The position numbers and the translations under genes were made by a program. Shown piece by piece: positions 1-5,686 of a DNA stretch of 7,713 bases. How positions within the stretch are numbered: position 1 is the stretch's first letter; each line of letters opens with the position of its first letter. A model generated the notes under the pieces. It did not search any database. It was not told the DNA's origin and saw only the letters and a list, made by a program, of their open reading frames with translations. This stretch comes from an uncultured Alphaproteobacteria bacterium (lineage in GTDB: Bacteria > Pseudomonadota > Alphaproteobacteria > Rhizobiales > Aestuariivirgaceae), in NCBI GenBank assembly GCA_937868035.1, contig CALMLK010000257.1:1-7713 (forward strand), read 5' to 3'.

Positions 1-1595
1 GATCAGTTGCCATTGCCGGAGGGCGCATCCTCAAGGTCGGGCGCAGCCGGGACGTCATGGTCGAACGGGGCCGCAAGACGCGGATCATCGATGCAGGCGG
101 AAAGACAGTGCTGCCGGGGCTGATTGAGGGGCACATGCACATCGTGTCGGGCTCGCTTGAACTGTCCATGCTGAATGTGACGGGCCTGAACGGTCTTGAT
201 GCCCTGCGCTCCGCCATTCAGGCCTACGCTGCTGGCCATCCCGGCGGCGCGCTGATCGTGGGGAATGGCCTCTCCTATGTGGCCTTCGGCAATGGCCGCG
301 CCGCGACCCGTCACGACCTCGACCACTGCCTGCCCGACAGGCCGCTGGTGCTCTATGCACCCGACCATCACACGGCCTGGGCCAATACCAAGGCGTTGGA
401 ACTTTCAGGAATCCTGCAGGGCCGCGCATTGCCGCCGGGCCATGAGATCGTCATGGGGCCGGATGGGCTTGCGACGGGCGAACTGCGTGAATCTCTGGCC
501 ATTGCACCCGCTGTTGCCGCAGCGACCGACTATACCCGGGCGCGAGCGGGGCTGGAGGGATTGGAAATCGACCCGCATCCGGGTGAAGAAGCGTTCGCGG
601 CGGATCTTGCCGTGGTGAAGCGCGGCCTCGCCCATCTCGCCGAGCATGGCATCACCTCGTTCCACAACATGGACGGCAACATCTACACAATGCAGTTGCT
701 GCATGCGCTGGAACAGCGGGGAGAACTGACGGCGCGGGCGCGGGTGCCGTTCCATTTCAAACCTTTCATGGCACTGGCGGCCCTGGACCGGGCGCGCATG
801 CTCTCTTCCGCCTACCAGTCCGACATGCTGCGGGGCGGAGCGGTGAAGATGTTCATGGATGGTGTTCTGGATTCGGGTACGGCGGTGGTGCTTGATGACT
901 ATCCCGATGCGCCGGGCTGGCGGGGTGATCCGCTGTTCTCGCAGGAGCGCTTCAACGCGGTGGCGATTGCCGCCGACAGGCTCGGCCTGCAAATCGCGGT
1001 TCATGCCATCGGCGATGGCGCGGTGCGCATGACGCTCAATGGCTATGAAGCCGCGCGCAAGGCCAACGGCAAGCGCGACAGCCGCCACCGCATCGAGCAC
1101 ATCGAAATCCACCATCCCGATGATCTCCGCCGCTTCAGGTCGCTTGGCGTGCTCGCGTCCATGCAGACGTGTCACGCACCGGGAACCTCCGGGCTTCCGC
1201 TGGAACCGACGATCAGCAAGATCGGCAAGGACAAGTGGCCGTACGCCTTTGCCTGGCAGACGATCCGCAAGGCGAAGGTGCCGCTTGTCTTCGGAACGGA
1301 TTGGCCTGTCTCGGACATCAACCCCATGCGCGCCATTCATGCCGCCGTCACCCGCCGGGAATGGGGTGACAACATGAAGCCGCAACGGCAATCCCTGCAC
1401 GACAGCCTGCACAGCTACACCGTGATGGGCGCCTATGCGGAGTTCGCCGAGGGCCGCAAGGGTGTGCTGAAGCGCGGCGCAATGGGTGATGCCGTGGTGC
1501 TTGATGCAGATATCGAAGCAATCGCGCCGGAGGATATCGAACTCGTCAAGGTGCAGGCGACCGTGATGAACGGCCGGATCGTCTACGAACGCTGA
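1..1595 (+). CDS. YtcJ-like amidohydrolase (Amidohydro_3 family), 5'-truncated by the window edge
   Basis: A metal-dependent hydrolase of the amidohydrolase superfamily, YtcJ-like branch, probably cleaving an amide-type C-N bond; the substrate cannot be told. The first in-frame ATG is at 57, but the frame is open to position 3 and the residues before it (AIAGGRILKVG) are the usual small beta-sandwich start of this family, so the true start lies left of the window. Numbering from the ATG at 57, visible signatures are: the first metal-binding loop LPGLIEGHMH (His26, His28), the VKMFMDG segment near Lys264, HAIGDGAV with His316, RIEH with His348, and GTDWPVS with Asp415, the expected late metal ligand. 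The end of the protein (KGVLKRGAMGDAVVLD) is the family's closing sandwich strand. Over 510 residues are present, close to the family's roughly 550. The HxH motif has Glu-Gly ahead of it rather than the common Asp-Ser. The gene converges on the DUF4112 gene and seems unrelated to the dcw block. Confidence 0.9.
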   Translation, partial: SVAIAGGRILKVGRSRDVMVERGRKTRIIDAGGKTVLPGLIEGHMHIVSGSLELSMLNVTGLNGLDALRSAIQAYAAGHPGGALIVGNGLSYVAFGNGRAATRHDLDHCLPDRPLVLYAPDHHTAWANTKALELSGILQGRALPPGHEIVMGPDGLATGELRESLAIAPAVAAATDYTRARAGLEGLEIDPHPGEEAFAADLAVVKRGLAHLAEHGITSFHNMDGNIYTMQLLHALEQRGELTARARVPFHFKPFMALAALDRARMLSSAYQSDMLRGGAVKMFMDGVLDSGTAVVLDDYPDAPGWRGDPLFSQERFNAVAIAADRLGLQIAVHAIGDGAVRMTLNGYEAARKANGKRDSRHRIEHIEIHHPDDLRRFRSLGVLASMQTCHAPGTSGLPLEPTISKIGKDKWPYAFAWQTIRKAKVPLVFGTDWPVSDINPMRAIHAAVTRREWGDNMKPQRQSLHDSLHSYTVMGAYAEFAEGRKGVLKRGAMGDAVVLDADIEAIAPEDIELVKVQATVMNGRIVYER

Positions 1596-1951
1596 GCCTT
1601 CTCCGATTTCTCAAGGAATTCAGAGAGTAGCTTCAGGTTCCTCGTGTTCGCCTTGAAGAAGAGATCGAACACGTCACCGGCCACGGGGATGCTGCCGACG
1701 CCGGCATCGATGGCGGCATTGGCGAGCATCTTCACCAGCAGCGCAGGTGGTGCTCCAGTGCGGTGCGCGAGGATGATGGCGTAGGCGGAAATGCCGAAGC
1801 CGATGGCATCGCCCGCGCCCGGAACAAGCCCCAGCACCGAATCCATGCCGAAACGCAGGCGCGTGAAGGGAATGCCCCAGGCCGTGTCCATGAGGCGGGC
1901 CAGCCGTTGCAGGCGTTGCAGTTGCTTTGCGTGGTCGATGGTCTTGCTCAT
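1583..1951 (-). CDS. DUF4112 domain protein, 122 aa
   Basis: A small protein of the DUF4112 family, whose function is unknown. It starts with ATG at 1951 on the minus strand, with a G-rich stretch (GGGGGC) a few bases upstream that could serve as ribosome binding site, and ends with TAG at 1583-1585. The family pattern is clear: RLARLMDTAWGIPFTRLRFG, then DSVLGLVPGAGDAIG (about residues 37-51), a hydrophobic stretch ISAYAIILA, then ANAAIDAGVGSIPVAGDVFD (about 77-96), and the closing FKANTRNLKLL. The two glycine/proline-rich repeats, G-(L/S)-(V/I)-P-x-(A/V)-G-D, face a hydrophobic middle segment that may be membrane associated. The charged C-terminus (EFLEKSEKAQRS) overlaps the end of the convergent amidohydrolase gene by 13 bases. 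It is transcribed away from rnpB. Identification of the family is firm; any role is unknown. Confidence 0.88.
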   Translation of the reverse strand: MSKTIDHAKQLQRLQRLARLMDTAWGIPFTRLRFGMDSVLGLVPGAGDAIGFGISAYAIILAHRTGAPPALLVKMLANAAIDAGVGSIPVAGDVFDLFFKANTRNLKLLSEFLEKSEKAQRS

Positions 1952-1983
1952 GGTGCCCCCGGGCCGGGTGTTGCCGGCGCGCG

Positions 1984-2012
1984 ATAGATGGTCCCGCGGC
2001 GGCGCAATTCAA
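1984..2012 (-). promoter_or_regulatory. Candidate promoter for the DUF4112 gene
   Basis: On the minus strand, TTGAAT (2007-2012) is followed after 17 bases by ATCTAT (1984-1989), a fair -35 and a weak -10 match to a sigma70-type promoter. Transcription would start near 1977, giving a leader of about 26 bases before the ATG at 1951. The only other support is its place in the short divergent region. Confidence 0.3.
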
Positions 2013-2030
2013 GTGCGGACGCGGACGTTG

Positions 2031-2059
2031 TTGACGGGAGCAGCGGCCACGCCTAACGC
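2031..2059 (+). promoter_or_regulatory. Sigma70-type promoter of rnpB
   Basis: TTGACG at 2031-2036 (-35) and TAACGC at 2054-2059 (-10) are separated by exactly 17 bases. A start about seven bases past the -10 falls at G2066, which is also the first base of the P1 helix of the RNase P RNA. The agreement between a predicted transcription start and an independently predicted RNA 5' end makes this a good call. The -35 matches the consensus TTGAC core; the -10 is only partly canonical, as is common in alphaproteobacteria. Confidence 0.7.
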
Positions 2060-2065
2060 AGGCGC

Positions 2066-2467
2066 GCCAGTCGGCCGGATGACCGCTGCCGCATCAGCCG
2101 AAAGGCCGCGGGAGAGGAAAGTCCGGGCTCCACGGAAGAACGGTGCCGGATAACGTCCGGCGGGGGCGACCCCAGGGACAGTGCCACAGAAAACAAACCG
2201 CCGGAGCATGCTCCGGCAAGGGTGAAACGGTGCGGCAAGAGCGCACCGCGCGCCTGGCAACAGGAGCGGCAGGGCAAACCCCACCGGGAGCAAGACCGAA
2301 TAGGGACGGCACGGCGGCTTGTCCGCCAGGGCTTTTTCCGGCCTGCTGTCCGGGTTGGTTGCGAGAAGCATCCGGCGACGGATGTTCCAGATGAATGGTC
2401 ATCCAGCGTTCCTGCCTTCGCGGGCGGGGGCGTGGACAGAACCCGGCTTACAGGCCGGCTGGCACCT
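2066..2467 (+). ncRNA. rnpB: RNase P RNA (bacterial type A), catalytic subunit of RNase P
   Basis: The ribozyme that removes 5' leaders from pre-tRNAs, working with the RnpA protein. The conserved core is evident: GAGGAAAGTCCGGGCTC at 2114-2130 (first half of P4), GGGTGAAA near 2219 with the GGTGCGG...GCGCACC block, GAGCAAGACCGAATAGGG at 2288-2305, AGATGAATG at 2389-2397, and ACAGAACCCGGCTTA at 2436-2450 (second half of P4). Ends were set by helix P1: 2066-2076 pairs with 2453-2463 over 11 base pairs with one G-U. The tail ACCT (2464-2467) matches the E. coli 3' end. Other helices can be read directly: a P9-like hairpin at 2200-2217 (7 bp), a GCAA-capped P12-like hairpin at 2253-2264, an 8 bp stem 2304-2311/2344-2351, and P18 at 2369-2384 with a GCGA tetraloop, a loop type known to dock on P8. 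About 402 nt, within the normal range. All open frames across this stretch are treated as spurious. Confidence 0.97.
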
Positions 2468-2577
2468 TTTCCTGTAGAACAGCCTTTGGGCGGCCGTTTT
2501 TCGCCCCATTTGTGGGTGGAAATGAATCGCCCCTGAAACTGTTTGTTAAGATTCGCCGGAGCATTGTCGGGGTTCCG

Positions 2578-2593
2578 TTAACATCTTGTTCAC
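2578..2593 (+). promoter_or_regulatory. CtrA-box-like sequence upstream of rsmH (tentative)
   Basis: TTAA (2578-2581), seven bases, then TTCAC (2589-2593) matches the alphaproteobacterial CtrA box TTAA-N7-TTAAC at eight of nine fixed positions. It sits 17 bases before the preferred rsmH start, within the 142-base gene-free leader between rnpB and rsmH (2468-2609). CtrA is a cell-cycle response regulator known to control division genes in this class. One imperfect match in about 140 bases could be chance, and no clear -35/-10 pair was found beside it. Confidence 0.25.
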
Positions 2594-2609
2594 CCTGTTG
2601 CTTTTGCCC

Positions 2610-3635
2610 GTGTCAACGTCTCCCCACTCCCCCGGTCCGGCATCTGAGGCCCATCCCGCGCAGCACATTCCCGTGTTGCTGGATGAGGTGTTGCAGGCGC
2701 TTGCGCCGGCGGCGGGCGAGGTCTTCATCGACGGAACATTCGGGGCGGGCGGATATACGCGTGCCATTCTTGGCCACGCCGATTGCCAGGTGATCGCCAT
2801 TGACCGCGATCCCGCTGCCATCCGTGACGGGCAGGGGCTCGTTGCGGGTTCCGGCGGGCGGCTCAAGCTGGTCCACGGCACCTTCGCCACGATGGAAGAC
2901 TTCGCCGCAGGGAAGGTCGATGGCGTTGTCCTCGACATCGGCGTCTCCTCCATGCAGCTCGATCAGGCGGAACGGGGATTCTCGTTCCTGCGCGATGGCC
3001 CGCTCGACATGCGCATGTCGGGAGAGGGGTTCTCTGCGGCGGATGTGGTCAACACGCTGCCAGCCGAGGCGCTGGCCGATATCATCTTTGTGCTAGGCGA
3101 GGAACACAAGTCGCGCAGCATCGCCCGCGCCATCGTGAAGGCGCGCGAGACGGAACCGTTGCGCACGACCTTCGACCTGGTGCGCGCCGTGGAACGCGCC
3201 ACGGGGCCACAGCGCGCCAAGGACCGCACGCATCCCGCCACGCGCACCTTCCAGGCGCTGCGCATTCACGTGAATGGCGAACTTGATGAACTGGCGGCGG
3301 CGTTGTTTGCCGCCGAACGCATTCTCAAGCCCGGCGGGCGGCTGGTGGTGGTGACATTCCATTCGCTGGAAGACCGGCTGGTGAAGCGCTTCTTCGCCCT
3401 GCGGAGTGGCCATGTTCCCTCGGCCTCGCGCCATGCACCTGGCTTGGAGCAGAAACCGGAGCCGTCGTTCACGCTGCCGTTCAAGGGTCATGTCGATGCG
3501 TCCGCTGCCGAATGCGCGCGCAATCCGCGCGCCCGTTCCGCCAAGCTGCGCGCCGGTGTGCGCACTGATGCTCCTCCGATGGCAGCCGATGCGGTGCTGA
3601 TCGGCAATCCCCAACTGAAACCGGTGAGACACTGA
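2610..3635 (+). CDS. rsmH: 16S rRNA (cytosine-1402-N4)-methyltransferase RsmH (MraW)
   Basis: S-adenosylmethionine-dependent enzyme that methylates N4 of C1402 in 16S rRNA, tuning the ribosomal P site; usually among the first genes of the dcw cluster. Numbering from the GTG at 2610 (341 aa): HIPVLLDEV at 19-27, the SAM-binding loop [10 protein letters not shown] at 42-51, the acidic-end strand IAIDRDP at 62-68, then [36 protein letters not shown] and the [14 protein letters not shown] block, all hallmark RsmH segments, with [11 protein letters not shown] near the C-terminus. Length is normal. The frame can also start at TTG 2586 or TTG 2598, but these would place a hydrophobic FTLLLLPV in front of the typical polar N-terminus, so GTG 2610 is preferred; no start has a good Shine-Dalgarno. 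The stop TGA shares its final A with the ftsL ATG. mraZ, normally directly upstream, is absent. Confidence 0.95.
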   Translation: MSTSPHSPGPASEAHPAQHIPVLLDEVLQALAPAAGEVFIDGTFGAGGYTRAILGHADCQVIAIDRDPAAIRDGQGLVAGSGGRLKLVHGTFATMEDFAAGKVDGVVLDIGVSSMQLDQAERGFSFLRDGPLDMRMSGEGFSAADVVNTLPAEALADIIFVLGEEHKSRSIARAIVKARETEPLRTTFDLVRAVERATGPQRAKDRTHPATRTFQALRIHVNGELDELAAALFAAERILKPGGRLVVVTFHSLEDRLVKRFFALRSGHVPSASRHAPGLEQKPEPSFTLPFKGHVDASAAECARNPRARSAKLRAGVRTDAPPMAADAVLIGNPQLKPVRH

Positions 3636-3985
3636 TGCTCAAGATCATCAATGCGTTCCTCGTGATGACCGTGCTGGTGTCGGGCTATGCGCTCTATGGG
3701 CTGGAACATGCCACGCGCGGCGAAGAGCGGCGCATCGCCGCCAGCAAGCGCAAGATTGATGAAGCGCGCGAAGCGATCAAGCTGCTCAAGGCGGAATGGA
3801 GCAGCCTGACGCGGCCCGAGCGCATCCAGAAGCTCGCCCAGCAAAGCCTAAACCTCGAGCCCACGCGGGCGCAGCAATTCGTGAGCCTTGACGACCTCCT
3901 GACGAAGGTGCCGGAAAGTGTGCCGGTGAAACTGGAGGAAGACGGCAAGGATCCCATTGGTGACATCCTGAAGAAGATGCAATGA
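3635..3985 (+). CDS. ftsL: Cell division protein FtsL
   Basis: A small bitopic membrane protein of the divisome; with FtsB and FtsQ it helps activate septal peptidoglycan synthesis by FtsW-FtsI. The 116-residue product has the expected plan: a very short cytoplasmic start, one membrane segment at about residues 4-23 (INAFLVMTVLVSGYALYGLE), then a charged periplasmic helix with coiled-coil character at about 28-60 (EERRIAASKRKIDEAREAI), and the FtsL-like motif EWSSLTRPERIQKLAQQ. The C-terminus ends in an acidic/lysine-rich tail (EEDGKDPIGDILKKMQ). FtsL sequences diverge strongly, so the call rests on this architecture, the ERIQKLA motif and the position between rsmH and ftsI. Its ATG overlaps the rsmH stop by one base, and its stop overlaps the ftsI ATG by four, which suggests translational coupling. 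Confidence 0.92.
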   Translation: MLKIINAFLVMTVLVSGYALYGLEHATRGEERRIAASKRKIDEAREAIKLLKAEWSSLTRPERIQKLAQQSLNLEPTRAQQFVSLDDLLTKVPESVPVKLEEDGKDPIGDILKKMQ

Positions 3986-5685
3986 TGTTGCGACACAAGA
4001 CCATTACGCCCCTTGCAGGTACACCGCGTCTGGCGGGGCAGAACCGCATCCGCCTGCTGGGCCTCGGCTTCGCGCTGGCCTTCACGGCGATCGGCGGGCA
4101 ACTCGTCCGCATCAATGTGCTGAAGCCCGCGGAAGACGTGAACACCGAACTTGCGAAACACCAGGACCGGATCCCGCGGCCCGACATCGTGGACCGCTAC
4201 GGCAATGTGCTGGCGACCGACATTGCGGTTGCCTCGCTCTATGCCGATCCGCGCAAGGTGCCCGACGTGGACGAAGCGGTGGAGTTGCTGAGTGCCGCCT
4301 TGCCCGACGTTGATGCCGCCGACTTGCGGCGCAAGTTGCTGAAGCCGAAGAGCGCCTTTGCCTGGATCAAGCGCCAGGTAAGCCCGGAAGAGCGCGATGC
4401 CGTGTACAATCTCGGCATTCCCGGCGTTGCCTATATCAACGAGCGCAAGCGCGTCTATCCGCAGGGACGGCTTGCGGCCCACACGGTGGGCTATGTCGAC
4501 ATGGATACCAAGGGCATCGCCGGAATCGAGAAATATCTCGACAATGCAGGCGCGATCTACACCGCGTCGCTTGCCGATCCGCAGAAGCAGATTGCAGCGC
4601 CGGCCGAGCTTTCGTTGGACCTGCGCGTGCAGCACGTGATGACGGACGAAATCGGCAAGGCCATCGTCAAGTTCAAGGCGATTGCCGGCGGCGGCATCAT
4701 CCTCGACATCGAGACGGGCGAGATCGTGGCTCTGGTGTCCCTGCCGGATTACAATCCAAATGCCGAGCCCAAGGTCTTCACCAAGGACCAGCAGAACCGC
4801 ATGCTGAGCGGTGTCTATGAACTCGGTTCCGTCATCAAGGCCGTGACTTTCGCCATGGCCTTTGACTACGGCACGATCACCATGAGCTCGAAATTCGATG
4901 CGCGCTTCCCGCTGGCGATCGGCAGTGCGCGCATCAACGACTTCCACGCGCAGCGCCGCATTCTGAGCGTGCCGGAAGTGTTCACCAATTCATCCAACAT
5001 CGGCACCGCGAAGATGGCGCTGGATGTGGGGCTTGAGCGTCACCAGGCTTTCCTGCGCAAGGTCGGGCTGTTCGACAAACTGGAGACGGAAGTGCCGGAA
5101 ACGGCCCATCCGCTGCTGCCGAAACGGTGGAGCCGGATTGTGTCGGCCACCGCTGCCTTCGGCCATGGTTTTGCCGTGCAGCCCTTGCAAGGCTTGTCGG
5201 TGGTGGCGGGCATCCTCAATGACGGGAAGCTCATTCCGCCCACCTTCATCAAGCGCTCAAAGGAAGAGGCTGAAGTCTTGGCGCAGCAGATCATCAAGCC
5301 ATCCACCTCCGCGAATATGCGGGCGCTGTTCCGCCTGAACGCCGACGAGGGTTCGGCGAGCAAGGCCAATGTCATCGGCTATCGCGTGGGCGGCAAGACG
5401 GGCACGGCTGAAAAGGTTGTGCATGGCCGCTATTCCAAGGATCGCCGCCTGTCCTCCTTCATCGGGGCCTTCCCGATGGACAAGCCGAAATATGCCGTGT
5501 TCGTGATGCTGGACGAGCCGCAGGCGCTGCCGGAAACCTATGGCTTCGCCACCGCCGGCTGGAACGCCGTGCCGACGGCGGGAACAATCATCGAGCGCAT
5601 CGCCCCCATGCTCGGCATCGAGCCCACCTTCACGGAAGCCGATCTCGAAAAACTCGCCAAGCTGGAAAAGCAGAAGAAGAACTGA
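3982..5685 (+). CDS. ftsI: Septal peptidoglycan transpeptidase FtsI (PBP3)
   Basis: Class B penicillin-binding protein that crosslinks septal peptidoglycan, acting with FtsW and activated by FtsQLB; beta-lactam target. The 567-residue product has a short cytoplasmic N-terminus, one membrane anchor at about 24-44 (LLGLGFALAFTAIGGQLV), then the PBP dimerisation-type domain beginning with RPDIVDRYGNVLATD (66-80). The transpeptidase domain carries all three active-site motifs: SVIK with nucleophile Ser283 and Lys286, SSN at 337-339, and KTGT at 472-475. The sequence before the nucleophile, YELGS, corresponds to the familiar YEPGS. Length is typical. The start is one of two tandem ATGs (3982 or 3985); 3982 gives the ATGA overlap with ftsL. 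The stop is one base before the murE ATG. No active-site loss or frame break is seen. Confidence 0.96.
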   Translation: MMLRHKTITPLAGTPRLAGQNRIRLLGLGFALAFTAIGGQLVRINVLKPAEDVNTELAKHQDRIPRPDIVDRYGNVLATDIAVASLYADPRKVPDVDEAVELLSAALPDVDAADLRRKLLKPKSAFAWIKRQVSPEERDAVYNLGIPGVAYINERKRVYPQGRLAAHTVGYVDMDTKGIAGIEKYLDNAGAIYTASLADPQKQIAAPAELSLDLRVQHVMTDEIGKAIVKFKAIAGGGIILDIETGEIVALVSLPDYNPNAEPKVFTKDQQNRMLSGVYELGSVIKAVTFAMAFDYGTITMSSKFDARFPLAIGSARINDFHAQRRILSVPEVFTNSSNIGTAKMALDVGLERHQAFLRKVGLFDKLETEVPETAHPLLPKRWSRIVSATAAFGHGFAVQPLQGLSVVAGILNDGKLIPPTFIKRSKEEAEVLAQQIIKPSTSANMRALFRLNADEGSASKANVIGYRVGGKTGTAEKVVHGRYSKDRRLSSFIGAFPMDKPKYAVFVMLDEPQALPETYGFATAGWNAVPTAGTIIERIAPMLGIEPTFTEADLEKLAKLEKQKKN

Positions 5686-5686
5686 A

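Noticed and set aside
405..1412. A 335-codon minus-strand frame opposite the amidohydrolase gene.
   Set aside because: It is an antisense shadow of a gene with intact family motifs; its composition is unusually rich in His and Arg and no family is recognisable.
2200..2217. A perfect 18-base palindrome with a 7 bp stem, which could look like an operator.
   Set aside because: It falls inside rnpB at the place of the P9 hairpin, so RNA structure explains it.
2313..2336. A GGCGG/CCGCC hairpin followed by a run of T (2332-2336), resembling a terminator.
   Set aside because: It lies inside the P16/P17-like region of the RNase P RNA, well before the conserved 3' core, so it must be read through.
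2464..2506. Possible rnpB terminator: T-runs at 2467-2470 and 2497-2501, and a 5 bp GGGCG/CGCCC stem (2488-2492 with 2502-2506).
   Set aside because: The T-run lies in the loop and does not follow the stem, and no strong hairpin directly precedes either run, so no intrinsic terminator can be called.
2511..2520. A GTGGG motif that resembles a single MraZ-binding box.
   Set aside because: MraZ operators are sets of such boxes at regular spacing. Only one is present, and the nearest other TGGG (2487) is out of register.
2009..2536. Several open frames of about 70-120 codons on both strands between the DUF4112 gene and rsmH.
   Set aside because: They lie over the RNase P RNA gene and its flanks, have low-complexity compositions, match no recognisable family, and are explained by GC-rich non-coding sequence.
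5540..5686. Upstream extension of the murE frame by 49 codons inside ftsI.
   Set aside because: The extension is out-of-frame ftsI sequence rich in Pro, Ser and Arg; the normal MurE N-terminus begins at ATG 5687.
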